The translations under genes and the position numbers were made by a program. From assembly GCA_035772735.1 (NCBI GenBank), contig JASDFA010000010.1:97670001-97734000 (forward strand): a DNA stretch of 64,000 bases. Reading direction: 5' to 3'. This DNA comes from Datura wrightii (Eukaryota; Streptophyta; Magnoliopsida; Solanales; Solanaceae). This document shows, one piece after another, positions 20,666 to 32,254 of the stretch; position 1 is the stretch's first letter; every line of letters starts with the position of its first letter. The notes beneath the pieces are model-generated. The model did no database searches and was not told where the DNA came from. It saw only the letters and a list, made by a program, of their open reading frames with translations.

Positions 20666-22202
20666 TTATGAATTTTTCTTTCCAATAATCATGACTACAG
20701 TCTTCTCTGACCATAACCTTGTTGAGGAATACATCCTTATACCATCTAAAATCATCTAACTTTGGGCAAGATAGGTTAGATAGTATTTCTAAACTCCTGT
20801 CTTGAAAAAGTTGAGGTTCTCCTATAAAATGTTTTGCTATACTATAAATTAAGGTAGCGGTGGCGTCTTCTACGCATAGATTTTCAAAAGTTTGTCCTGT
20901 AGATTCAGTCTTAATAACTTGAGTGATGGTTGTAGCATTTGTTACACTATTTCTATTATTTTCAGTGAGATAATTATCCCCACAATATTTTATGTCCCTG
21001 TAAATCCAGATATAATTAGAGTGGCAGCTTGTTTATCCGTGCAGTTTTTCATTTTATAGGCCGTAATGGCCATTGCCATTTCATGTAACTTGTTGTATAT
21101 CTGATGTTCTGCAAGTCCATCAATATTCCATTCAGCAATTTCATTTTCCAGAGTGTGAAGTATGAAATAAAAATTCATTTTCTTCATACTGCATATCCGG
21201 GAATGAGGGTTTATTATAATAATTCTTTTTGATGGAATATTTAGAGCTCAACTTACTAATGTCGTTATCAGACTTTTCGGATATTATTCTTATGACCTTA
21301 TCATCTTTTAATTTTGATTCATCCTTTAATTTTAATTCATTCTTTAATTTTAATTCAGCCTTTAACTTTTCATTAATCTTTTCTATAAGATCATCTGTGA
21401 TTTCAAACTTTTCTTGAAATTTGGGGAATTTATCTTTGGAAAATTCTGGTAATTTAAATATTGGATGGGTTTCTAATTTTTTATTGTAGGAAGGGCTAGG
21501 TTTATCTTTGAAATTTGATTTATTATCAGTCTTAAGGATCTGATTAGAGACTATGTATAGTAATTGATTAGTGTAACTGTTCTGTTGAATTAATCTATTT
21601 ATATCTTTATTCTTAGGATCACCTTGGGTGTCTACTATATCAATTTTTAAAGGTGTAGCTGTGATAATTCTACCATCTATTGGTAAACTAATTTCCTCTA
21701 GTGGGGGAATTATAAATTCAACAACCTTAGTTTTGGTATGCCATTTATTAACAATCATGCTCAATGATTCCTTTTGATCATCCAATTTTCCTGTATACTC
21801 AAACCATTTAAAGAACTCTATATTGCATCTCATCCTTTTCATATCGGCGCACCATTTTTTCCTAAAGGATAATCTTTCCTTTAATGAATATTTTTCTGCA
21901 TACCATTGCCTTTTTATTCTATTTTCTGGATCTAACCAGAGTTTATCTAAATATTCAAAGTCTGGTTCGAACTCCTCATCAGATCTAATCATGCATAAAG
22001 AGTCTCTTACTTCTAGCATCTCACTAGCTGTGGGACTTGTTCTTTTGGTAATTCTAGGTTCATATTCAACCTTAGGAATTGTTTCAGAGAAATCTACTCC
22101 CTTTAGTTTTTGCTCTACATCTTCAAGTGTTACCTCCTTTTTCTTCTGGCGTTTTTGAAAATGAAGATCTTGACAAGGACATTCTTTTACTTGAAGAAGC
22201 AT
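20640..22202 (-). pseudogene. Pararetrovirus coat N-terminal and core region (frameshifted)
   Basis: The open piece 22202-21141 carries charged text and a Lys/Leu repeat (KLKNELKLKDESKLKDD) coded by an 18-nt tandem repeat at about 21300-21366. The piece 21187-20990 and degenerate sequence to 20640 hold the coat core, including KFISGLPTLFAEKVR. Each piece is in a different frame, so at least two indels have occurred. The first piece overlaps the movement-protein end by 80 nt, which looks like an indel in an A-rich run near 22140 and not a designed overlap. Confidence 0.7.
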
Positions 22203-23028
22203 GACTAAAGGATTGGGATCTTAGAAATTTTAAATCTATAGATCCATCCGGAAATTGTATTACCTGCTCAATGGTTGAATTTTCTTCCTCAATTTCTGGC
22301 TCCATTATGGAGTCAAAATGCCAATCATCCTTTACTAACACATCATCCCATTTTATCATTTTTGGTACGAAAATATTGTTGTGATTGTGATTGGCTTCCA
22401 TAAGCATGGTAACCCCTTTGTTACTTACTATTTTTGCTTTTGGAGCTAGGGTAGTTTTCATTAGCCTGTAATATACCCTGTATATTATGGCTATTTCTCT
22501 TGTATTTTCTTTGTTATTCATGTTTTTTGTTTTAACATTTAATGTTAGGGTATCCATAACATTTTGATCATTAATATTTATAGAAAAATTGGGATAACAG
22601 TTAAAATATACCAAGCCATTAGCTAGGTTACTTTGTAATACTGCTAATAATGAATCATCAAAGTTTAGTAACCTATTATCTCTTAATAGAAGACATATAG
22701 GCACGTCTAAGCCTAATCGATACAACGGTTTAACCGCGACCTGAACAAGTCCTATGTGAAGAAACTTATAATTTTTCCTATATCTTTTAATGTCTTCAAC
22801 TGCTAATAGTTTAATAGTCTCAATAGACTTATTAATAGCGACCGTAGATTCAGAGGTTTTAATATTATAATTTTTAATGAAATTAAAGTGTCCAGTCTTA
22901 TATACCTTTTCAAAACGTTCCTTTGGGATATTCCAATTTTGTAAAATGCTCTCTATCTTATCTATTTTAGTAGTTGTGGCAGAAATATTAATACTATTTA
23001 TTATGTTCTGATTTTCAGAGATATCCAT
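22123..23028 (-). pseudogene. Pararetrovirus movement protein
   Basis: The 301-aa open frame resembles the caulimovirid 30K-type movement protein, which lets virus pass through plasmodesmata. The middle is the conserved part (HIGLVQVAVKPLYRLGLD and IAIIYRVYYRLM). The domain looks complete. Its C-terminus runs into the frameshift before the coat region. The start ATG overlaps the upstream stop as TAATG. Confidence 0.75.
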
Positions 23029-23333
23029 TAAAAATGTGCAGATAGTTTTAACTGAATAATTAATATATTATCTAATTGTCTTCTTTGTATAGACAAATTA
23101 TGACTAACAAAACATAATTCATTATATGACCTTATTAGATTGTCAAGAATTAATTTTCTAGTTATTTTTCTAGAATAATTATCCAGAGTATCTGAAGGTA
23201 TTAGTTTTTTATAATAGTCTAAGTTCTTTAATATTTCTGTTCTTTTCTTTTTATAGTTACTTTGATATTTTAAACATGTCCATTTTCTCCTATTGTTGTA
23301 TTTTATTTGTTCTGTAAAGGGATGTGTAAGCAT
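23028..23333 (-). CDS. Pararetrovirus small first ORF, 101 aa
   Basis: This is a basic, Lys/Arg-rich open frame starting at ATG 23333 and ending in TAATG with the movement protein, a stop-start coupling fitting the reinitiation used by caulimovirids. I do not recognise the protein. It is open but belongs to a dead provirus. Confidence 0.55.
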   Translation of the reverse strand: MLTHPFTEQIKYNNRRKWTCLKYQSNYKKKRTEILKNLDYYKKLIPSDTLDNYSRKITRKLILDNLIRSYNELCFVSHNLSIQRRQLDNILIIQLKLSAHF

Positions 23334-23640
23334 AAATTCTAATATAATACAAAGTATTCGGGGAAATGTTAGTACTATCCTGGGGCCAATATCTACTTTA
23401 GATGTTACTCCTTAATAGTTATTTCTTTGTGAAGTATTTACTAGTTATCTTATCTAATTTCTTTTATCTTATTCCTTTAGGTATGGTGACGGGAACACCA
23501 TCCGGGTCCAGCTCTAGTATCAAAACTTTAGAGCTAATCCAACGGAGAATACAGGCTTGCCAACGTCTACACCGTGATTAACGGCTACCCAACTTAAGGA
23601 ATAAAACCAAGAAAATAGAGTAAGAGTATCAACAAAACTA
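23334..23640 (-). promoter_or_regulatory. Pararetrovirus leader with PBS-like site
   Basis: Noncoding. On the minus strand 23522-23511 reads TGATACTAGAGC, 9 of 12 to the tRNA-Met primer site TGGTATCAGAGC expected in caulimovirids. The match is weak. The right border of the virus is set only approximately. Confidence 0.35.
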
Positions 23641-23673
23641 GACACAGAAATAACCGTGAGGTGCATTTTTCTG

Positions 23674-24216
23674 CTTATAGTTTATTTTATGAATTTATAA
23701 AATGATTAAAGATTTATTGGACTTACGGAAAGAGTATATCTCATGGGTTTACTTTCTTTTAATTATATGTCAATGCACACTTTGCATCCATCCGTGAGGT
23801 GCATATTCAGAAGGTTTCAAATAAATTAGTGATGAAACTTGAAGAAAAAACTAGAATTTTACCATCACGGTTTATTTTTTCAACATAATATGAAAATTAA
23901 ATTTCAAGAGATAGCAGATTGAATGTCTTTTTTCTATTTTATCAAAGTATCTTTTTCATCATGTTGTTGTTTTCAGTTCCATAATTGGTTCTACCTTTTA
24001 AATTTTAAATAATTTTCAAAGTATGTCCTTTATTATCATCCTTTATAAATTCTTACTCTAATACTAACTCTGTTTTAACAGTATTGGTAATCTATATTTA
24101 GAGTTTAATTTAGTAAACTTTATTGTATTATATAATTTTAAAGATATTTTTTATATTTTTTACTTATAATTTATTTTATGAATTTATAAAATAATTAAAG
24201 ATTTATTGGACTTACG
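23674..24216. repeat. Pair of 54-bp direct repeats
   Basis: Copies at 23674-23727 and 24163-24216 share TTTATTTTATGAATTTATAA and end ATTGGACTTACG, with two mismatches. A shorter shared phrase, CCGTGAGGTGCAT, occurs near 23654 and 23791. No coding capacity is seen. Origin is unknown. Confidence 0.7.
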
Positions 24217-24316
24217 TCTTGAACTTTCAGATCTTAATATTTTTTCTTCTTCGTGCAGATATTAGCTTATGGGATACGAATGCCAAGTAATTATTTCAGT
24301 TGTTATTTTACATAGC

Positions 24317-24348
<32 letters not shown>

Positions 24349-25506
24349 CATAATATATAATTTCGGTAAGATTCTTTAGGTGATGTTTATATGTATTTAA
24401 GGGGAATAATTTGAATTTAATACATTTTTTTACTTACTAAAAATTGTTTAAAACTTTATTGTCCAGGTTTATTAGTGTTAATTGACTCCTAATTTTTTTT
24501 ATTTGACAAATTTCTCAATAATAATATATTGTTATGGAAACTCCTTAAGATCATCGTTCGCATTTTTTTTTTGGTCGTGAATTTTCCCCTAGCTTTCCTT
24601 CTTAAGCAATTTTTCTCCTGTAATTTAAAATTTTTCCCTTTCGAATTTCAATTAACTTTTAGAAATCCAAACGTCTTCATTAAAGAAACAATCATTTTAC
24701 AATTTATTCTAATATTTGACAGAGATACAATTTAACTTCTAGCTTTTATTTTTGAGGGTAATTATACTTCTTTCTTTATATTTTATTTTTGTTGTGTCTT
24801 TAAAATATATCAGTGATCAATTATATCCTTAATGTGAACTTATTTGTAGCTTTTCTTCTAACCGGCAAGCAGAAGCGTGTTAGTGAATTTCTTTTCATAT
24901 TTAATATTTTTCACATTGATATAACATTATAAAATACAAAACTATTATATTACATATTAATAGAGAACTACAAGTTGTGTTGAATTTTTGTTTGTAATTC
25001 AGTACATCCAAAAGTTGTTGCATTTTTTCTTGTAATGAAAAATTTCTTGGTAATTAGTATGAAGGGATTTACCCCTTAGTGGATCTATTCGAAATGATTT
25101 CAAATTAATTAAATTAGTGAATTTTAAATATAAGATTGTATATATATAAAAAAAGTCCATAATTAATAGTATTACTATTCAAATGATAAAATTGATCAAA
25201 GAGTACTATTTCTCTTATAATTCATTGATTGTTTTTGAGATGTAGAATAGTTTGATGAAACTTATTTTACTACTTAAAAAATTCGATATTATTATTAAAA
25301 AAAATAGTACAAGAATATCAAGGTATAATAATTATATTCTAATTATTAAGTCCCCTTAAAAAATCAATAACAAATTATCTCAAGATCACGTGTTTACAAA
25401 TTATATCTCTCTTTTTAGCCTTTATTTTAATTAATAAATATTGACAAATTAAAATGAAATTTTTTTAATAATGATTATTTATATATTTTAATTTTCTTTT
25501 AATTAA
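24217..25506. other. AT-rich stretch without recognised genes
   Basis: There is an (AT)n run at about 24317-24341 followed by (AC)n. The rest is AT-rich noncoding sequence that may be the body of a non-autonomous Helitron ending at 25533. The open frame at 24529-24735 has no recognisable features and is probably chance. Confidence 0.5.
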
Positions 25507-25533
25507 CGCGCGATACGCGGAAAAATTAACTAG
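25507..25533 (+). mobile_element. Helitron-like 3' terminus
   Basis: CGCG-ATA-CGCG, a short GC hairpin in AT-rich DNA, is followed 10 bp later by CTAG with T next, as in plant Helitron 3' ends (hairpin, CTRR, insertion before T). Immediately after, the sequence switches to the A4 3' noncoding region. A matching 5' TC end was not found. Confidence 0.45.
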
Positions 25534-26273
25534 TTAAAAGAATAGGCTAAGGCTCAAAATGGCTAACTAGGACAATTACATAAAGGTAGGTAAAATAGGA
25601 TAAAAACAAGGCTACCAAAGAAACGTCTATATCACTTCCTAAATCCATCATTCTTATTTTGCTTTGCACACACATCGAGCAAGTTCTAGACATCAATTTA
25701 CAAACATGGAGTATATCAAAAATTCCTCACACATTGGCACAAAATGGTTTAACAATGAAAATCAAGATCACATAAACATATATCTTCATATTTCATGTAT
25801 AACACAATTAAGCCCATTTTTTTCCTTTAAAGCATAAGAATCAAGTTCCAAAAGACTGAGTATTTCTACTTTTTTCATGCATTTTTGAGTGATTTTTATA
25901 AAGCCTCAATGATACCTAAAGTGAACCACCTAGCATTCATAGGATCCAAGTTCTTGTTCTTCCTAATGACTAATTTACCCTTAAGACGGTCATCATCCAT
26001 CCATTATCGGGAAAAGTCATGACTCAGTGACTAACAATAAAAAAATCAAAAAATCTAGACTCTCTAATCGGTTCTAAAGGACTATCCACTGGAAAAGTAC
26101 CGAAAACAAAAACCAGTGGAACGCAAAATAAAATAAAATAAAATAAAAAATACTACATACCAACAAGCATGCATGAAAAATCATAAGTCCCAAAAACTAG
26201 GCCTACCATGTGCAAATTCAGCAATTACGGCATGCATGGTAATATGAAGTTCACTTCTCCCACCCCACACTTA
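25534..26273 (-). other. A4 3' noncoding region
   Basis: It contains the conserved CTTAAGACGGTCATCATCC block (about 25981-26000 on +) and TAAGTGTGGGGT (complement at 26262-26273). It aligns in order with the A1-A3 3' regions. No gene. Confidence 0.65.
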
Positions 26274-26280
26274 ATTAGTC

Positions 26281-27558
26281 ACACTGTCCCCAGTGTTAAA
26301 ACAAATAAGCATAAAGTAATAGAGTGAAAAAAGAACTCCCTGGGCCTCTTCTCCTCGTTGACTATGGGGGCAAGTGCAGCTTCCCCTATTTCAGAATCTT
26401 CCTCATCATCATCACTAAACTCTATGTCCAAGTCTACTCTTGCCATCTCGTCCTCCGTGGCAACATCATCATCAAGAGGCTCCTTGCTTCTAGACCCAAC
26501 TCTGCAAAGGGCTCACGAGGGCTCCCTCAGAGGGTAGTCTATTTTAAGCTGTTGTAGCTGCTCCTCAGTCACACCATTCATCCTCAGCTGGAGCATTTGC
26601 ATACCGTACAAGTGGCTCAACATGTTGTCAATTCGCGCATTGCGCTTGTTGACAGTAAGGACTGGACCATTTATATCCTCAGGTTCCTTTTTTTTTGTCA
26701 CATCAACCCCCCTAGGATCTTAAGCAGGTCTATAGTCCACTTTCTCCTCCTCAATGTTGTGCCCCCGCAAAAATTGGGTCAAGAGACTCCCAAATCCGAA
26801 GTTTTGCCCTTTTTTAACCCTTGCTATTTTCAACACATTTTTAATGAGCACCCCCACATTAATTGGTATTCCAGTCATTAGCGAATATACAAGACACACT
26901 CTTTCTCTATTCACATAGGTTACATGTTTTCTGGGCACCAAACAAGCACACACTATTTTTAACCACACTCGTGCCTCTCTACTTAAGTGAGCATATGAAA
27001 TCAAAACATGATACCCAAGTTGTTGGTAGCGAGCCCACCATGCAATAGAGTTAGGCCACACAGAGTATGTCTAATATTTCTATATGGAATTTTCTTAACC
27101 ATGTCAACAAAGGGTTGTGGGTCAACATTAGGTGTCCCAAGTACTCTATTAAAAGTTTTGGGTGCAAACTCAATAATTTGACCCCTAATTTTAACTTGGT
27201 TCGACCTTTTCTTTGGAATCCAATTTTCAAGGAATTCTCTCACCATATTCGAATTACAGTCACCCGACGCATTAAACATAAAACCAAGACCAAGGGTGAG
27301 TATCCTATCTACAATGTGAGGGAAAACTAGTGACAAGAAATTTCTATCAATAAACATATCATGCGAGTATTTAGATTCCTTATATTCCTTGAACTATTTT
27401 TTACCTTCTTTCTCTGTGACCTAACGGAGACCATATTGCCTCAGTGGTGGTGGTGCCATACTCACATCTTCATGCTCCTCTTCACTAGTTGTTCTTTCCC
27501 TTTTATACCCATGACTTGAAGAAGTCAATCCTTTCCCTTTGTTTACTTTTGGAGCCAT
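26281..27558 (-). pseudogene. A4 divergent ORF2 (broken)
   Basis: From ATG 27558 (MAPKVNKGKG) the basic start, the middle (REARVWLKIVCACLVPRKHV), YGMQMLQLRMNG and the acidic tail (FSDDDEEDSEIGEAA) follow the A1/A2 ORF2 in the same order. Stops near 27430, a frame change near 27030 and loss of the normal stop break it. The short GNRA hairpin (26281-26296) follows the tail. Strong divergence with the same layout shows ORF2 is an old family component. Confidence 0.8.
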
Positions 27559-27779
27559 TGATGGAAGTTTCTCAAAAAAAATTGTTAAACTTTGTATTTT
27601 GGGTAAAAAGAATTTGGAGGATTTTGATGAAAAGATGAAGATTTGAGAGAGTTTTCTTGAGGAATTTCAATGGTGCGGCGCGGTTCTCTTGAGAATGAAC
27701 TGAAAAATTAGGTCTAGACTTTTAAAGTACTCCTTAAAGTTGTAAATTCCTTTTCTCCCCTTAAATTTTTTGCCTAGAG

Positions 27780-27970
27780 GACCTGCCCCACGTCACGTCG
27801 CTTAACGCGCTAATATTGATGCGTGTCGCGTGCCCGTATGCGCCAACTGACCCTGCGCGTCGCGCCTCTACATTGGAGTGTGGCATGTGTGTCGCGCCAG
27901 GCCATGCGGCACTTTTGCCTGCGCCTCGTGCCAGGCCTTATACTGCTTGGCCTGGGAGTTGCCCGATGTG
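27780..27970 (-). promoter_or_regulatory. A4 GC-rich block upstream of ORF2
   Basis: A CGCG/GCGCC-rich block is followed on the minus strand by a TATA-like TTTAAAAG (about 27720) and a pyrimidine-rich leader directly before the ORF2 ATG. The A4 LTR U3 has a similar GC block at 29330-29520 upstream of its TATA box. No intron-like segment separates the leader from the ATG here. Chance ORFs through it are not genes. Confidence 0.4.
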
Positions 27971-28080
27971 CACGTTTAACTATTTTGCTCCCCGTGTTCA
28001 CTGTTTAAGCTCAATATTTGTTGAAAATCATGACCTATCACCTAGATACTTGAACAAACACATAAAAACAAAAAATTTCC

Positions 28081-28098
28081 CTTGGGTTGCCTCCCAAG
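28081..28098 (-). other. A4 post-gag hairpin
   Basis: CTTGGG-AGGCAA-CCCAAG on the minus strand, preceded by AGGCGCTA. The loop and the preceding GGCGCT are the same as in A1/A2, with a compensatorily changed stem. Confidence 0.75.
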
Positions 28099-28289
28099 TA
28101 GCGCCTGCATGACACAAGTATCTTGATTACACAAACTTCATCAAGATACCTATTTGGACCGTGATAACATCTTGACCACTTGTTTCAGCACGCTACCCTA
28201 TGACACGTCAAAAAATAAAAGAAAAACAAAAAATAGGAAATAAAGACTAAAATTTAAACACAAGAAGTTAATCCAATCCTAAACCATAT

Positions 28290-28307
28290 TCCTCGGCAAT
28301 AGCACCA
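28290..28307 (-). promoter_or_regulatory. A4 primer binding site (degenerate tRNA-Asp)
   Basis: On the minus strand it reads TGGTGCTATTGCCGAGGA, 14 of 18 to the tRNA-Asp site, 5 bp after the LTR. Confidence 0.7.
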
Positions 28308-28312
28308 AAATT

Positions 28313-29758
28313 TGATATCGCTCAAATTATACCTCGTAATTATATAAATGCGGTCGATGTCAAATATAGAACCCAACAAAGGTTGGGGTCGATCCCACAG
28401 GGAATATGGAAGGAAATAGAAGAACGCTAGTATTTAATATTTTAAGTCTATTTTCTCCTAAAAAGGGGGGAATTTATAAAAGTAACAAATAATGTCGTTG
28501 AGAGAAAGTGAAGGTTGATTCCAAATTAATGCAACTAACTAGGGTAAGTGTTCCCCATGACTCATAACCATAAGGTGTTTTATACTAGTGATCTACCCCG
28601 GTGCTTAACATACAATATTTATAAGTTAATTTCACCTAAATGGTTTGTCCCCTATTCAGATGATTATCACCATGCAACTTGGTCCGTCTACGGGTGTATA
28701 CTTGACTAACCCTTACCCTTGATATCAGATAAGCTATTCCTGGACAAGGTCAAGCTATTAGATGAGGTTTAATAGCCTCAAATCTCCGTTGTTAATCCCT
28801 TTTTCCATTCATCACCCCCTTGATCCGGTAAGTAAGAATAAAGCAAATTCCGACGTTTTCAACCGTTAAGAAACAATTAAAACGAAGGAAAAAACAATAC
28901 ATGCATTAACTCCATTCAAGAATCACTAAGTATTTTACCTATGTGTGTTAATTTGTCTTGGTTCCCACAATCCTAGTTGTGGAGGTTTTAGTCTCTCATA
29001 ATTATAAGTAAATTCATAGAATTTATAGACAAAAGATCAAAATAATACTTTCAATGATGATAGGAAGAAACTTCACTTGGAAATTAAAAAATAAGGAAGA
29101 ACAATTCAACAATTGTCTCACAATATGAAATAAAGCCTTACAATCGTATCTCTAAACTTGTGTCTTCAAAACGTGTTAAGACTTAAGACTCTCCCCGTTT
29201 TACATAAAAGTAAAGGGTATTTATAGTAGTAGTTTGATGCTTTTATTGTTCCTTTGTGGATTTGAATTGGGATAGGAAGGTCCTTTTCCTAGTTTAAGTA
29301 GGGTAAGAATTTTGGCCGTGTGAATACCCTAGGTGCGCCACGCGCTGCATCACGCTGGAAAAGGCCTGCTTCATGCCTGCTGTGGCACTGGGAGTCCGGC
29401 GCCTCGCTCCAGGCAGTGTGCCTTCCCTGCTGCCGTGCCGTGTGCCTTGTAGCGCCCAGACTGCTGGCGCCTTGTGTGGTGTATCGCGCTGCAGTGCCTT
29501 TGCCTCGCGCGGTGTGGCCAATGGTCGCTTCAAGCTTTGATATTTGCATCATTCATTCCAACTTCTTCACATGTATTCCAAAAGCCTCAAATACACCCAA
29601 ATCCATCATTTTTAGCCCTGAAAGCATCTAATCCTATGTGTTACCTCTTTTCACCAATATATAACATAAATACATGCAAACACACATAAATTTATTCTTA
29701 AGACATAGTAAATACGGGCAAAATATGTCTATGAAGTGCGTGAGTATGCCCATCATCA
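28313..29758 (-). repeat. A4 5' LTR
   Basis: The LTR is 1446 bp and on the minus strand runs TGATGATGGGC...GATATCA. A GC-rich U3 block (29330-29520) precedes TACTATAAATAC (about 29217-29228). Its start echoes the other A LTRs. Frames at 29289-29631 cross the GC block and are not genes. Confidence 0.8.
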
Positions 29759-29787
29759 CTTAACCCTTATTCGACGATGAATGTTCC

Positions 29788-32212
29788 CAAGGGGGATATA
29801 TTGTAATGATCCAAAAATCCCTAAGACTAGACTCGAGATTGGAAATGTGATTAGTAGGAAAAAGGGAAAAATTTTCAAAAGATGACTCATTGTATGAGTC
29901 GTGGTGAGAAGTGACGAGTCATAGGACCAATCGTGGTTAGCATTTGCTGAAGAAAGTCCAGTAACAACGAGCCATGGAACGACTCGTGTCCCTGTAACGA
30001 GTTGTGGGTTGAAGGCATTGTTTGAATCTGCATCGTCAGGGTGGATGGTACGAGTTGTGGTATGACTCGTTGTAAGGAATAATGAGTCATGGTATGACTC
30101 ATTGTAGGGAAGAATGACGGTTAGTAACCATAATAAGGTGTAGTTGAAGTTGGTGTAGTGACAATGGACGGTCCAATAACCCGTTGGAATATGTAACAAC
30201 TCATGGTATAGACCCTTTGGGGGAAATTCAAGAAGCTAAATATATAGGGACAATGGTGATGACGGGTGGAAGTAGCGAGTCGCTGTGACGGGTAATGACT
30301 AGTCCTGTCTAGTCATGGTTTGAAGATCAGAGACTGGGGGAAAAGTAGAGGGCTGCAATCAGTGATATAACGAGTCGTGGGATCGAGGGACGACTCGTTG
30401 GTTGATTCCTTACCTCTGGCAATAAGGTTTTTCCAGCGAAATCAGTAAGGGCATTTTTATAATTTATATGCTTCTAAGCCCTAAACTACGTTGTTTTAAG
30501 CTCTGAAAGAAGTGTGTTAAGAGAGTTTAACCTATTCTAATTTATTCAACTCCCATGCATGCAAGTTTAGAAGTTTCTCTTTGAAGATAAAGATTGAAAT
30601 TCCTCAAATTCTTCCCCAAATCTCTTGGGCTTTCAAAGTAAAGTTTAGATTCAGCTTAGCCAGGTATATATGGCTATGAATGAGAGATTCCTTTCATTCT
30701 CATGCCCAAATTTCTCCTCAAGTTAATAAATTCAAGTCTTAATTCAAGTTTATGATCTTATGGGGTTTTAGCCTAATTTTACGAAATTCTCTATAATTTG
30801 TTTATGGGTTATTCCCTTCATGTTTCAAAATATGTTTTAAGATTCATAGCAGATTTTATACCTATTTTGATTATAAATTCATTATTTCACGTTTTAGAAA
30901 ATTATGCCCAATTATGAAAGTTTCATGAAAAGTCAAGTTTATGATTCATGATTTCAAGTATGATGAGATATCTAGTATGAATGAATATATACAAATTGCT
31001 CATGTATGAATGCAAATTTTTCCTTATGAAGTCTATTTCAAGTATGCATAATTTTAAGATTTGGGCAAGCCCGCACAAATCAAGTATATTTCATGATTTA
31101 GCCAAGGCTAACAAGATCAATTATGATATATATATATATATATATTTTGGAGTCAAGACTCCCCAATATTTAGATTCAAGCTATGTTTTGAGAATATGAT
31201 TATATGAGCATTATACATGTTTTGGGAGTAGTGTCTACCACAGAGTAGGCTAGGGGTTCCAAGATTCCCCAGTCTCATAAACTATGCGCCAACATAGGGA
31301 TATGTTATGGGACCTCTCAAGAGAGTGTTTCCCCTACCCAAGGGCACACCATGATATCACACCTTACTTATCCTTATCCTTGGCAAGACTTAGGATGGAT
31401 CTCCTCCACGTGAGCAAGATGTGGGATCACCATGTGCTCATACATGGTGGTTGTCGGTTATGACGAGTCTCCCATTGTTCCTTATGATTTCAGTTATTCA
31501 TGTTCATGACTTATGATATTATGTTTTTCAGTAGATTTGACCCAATGATCAGTTATGATTTCAACTATCACAATTCATATGATTTCTATTTTAGCATTGC
31601 GTCATTCTATATAGATATAATTTTAGCTTATGACTATACATGACTCAGATTCAGATTTCAACATGCAGTCCTTACTCTTATGATGTTTTGATTTATGTGT
31701 GCATGATTGCAGTTACAATTACTTAGCATGTTTTATTTACCTTGCATTCTCATTATATTCCAAGTACTAACTGCATACTGTATGTTGTATTTTTTCATGA
31801 TACAAGCCTGAGCAATCAAACTCAGTTTCACCGTTAGCTGAGTCTCCCGCAGCTTAGTCCAGTTCAGTTCCTACTGTGGTGAGTCCTCATTTTCTAGGGA
31901 CTTTTAGTTTAGTACTTGATTATGTTATTTCAGTTTTTATACTTTAGCGAGCTAGTTGGGGATGTTGTCCCATTATCTCATCAAACAATAGTAGAGTCTT
32001 ATCAAACATTATGTAGATTATCAGCTTTGTCGAGTACTGACTCTGGTTATGATTGCTATGCTACTCATACTTCCACTTATTCATGATTAGAGTATCAGTT
32101 TCCACTTGATGTATACTCTTTAGTTATTATGTTCATGACATGGGTCGACTTGGAGCCATTCGTGGTACTAGGCCCCATGTCTTGATCCAAGGCTCCAGCT
32201 CGGGTCGTGACA
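29788..32212 (+). repeat. PPT and LTR of a forward gypsy element (G2)
   Basis: The PPT (CAAGGGGGATATA, 29788-29800) precedes an LTR of 2411 bp, TGTAATGATCC (29802) to GGTCGTGACA (32212). Only about 44 bp of internal sequence, including GACGATGAATGTTCC, remain upstream before A4. U3 at 29880-30410 carries many TGACTCAT/ACGAGTCGT motifs. An (AT)n run is at about 31126-31145. No genes are seen in it. Confidence 0.75.
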
Positions 32213-32254
32213 CCTTTGTTGTTGAATATTTGCAGGTTTTCGATTTAAATAGGT

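Larger units (their letters stand above)
15985..23640 (-). mobile_element. Endogenous pararetrovirus (Caulimoviridae), near full length
   Basis: The minus-strand order is leader with PBS-like site, 101-aa ORF, movement protein, coat with zinc knuckle, protease, RT, RNase H, a last ORF with Pro-rich start, then a promoter. The span of about 7.6 kb is normal for a caulimovirid genome. No LTRs and no integrase are present, which separates it from the retrotransposons. Several stops and frameshifts show it is an old inactive copy. Organisation resembles florendovirus/solendovirus-type endogenous viruses, but genus is not assigned. Confidence 0.88.
25534..29758 (-). mobile_element. A4: Athila-like element lacking gag-pro
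   Basis: The minus-strand order is LTR (29758-28313), PBS, hairpin 2, GC-rich block, ORF2 remnant, short GNRA hairpin, TAAGTGTGGGGT and 3' noncoding sequence, then a break at the Helitron-like end. Only about 190 bp separate the PBS from the hairpin that normally follows gag-pro, so gag-pro is deleted. Its 3' LTR is not found. Confidence 0.75.

Noticed and set aside
22123..22202. Overlap of movement protein and coat frames as a designed frameshift
   Set aside because: Located at an A-rich run in a decayed provirus with other indels; simpler as an indel.
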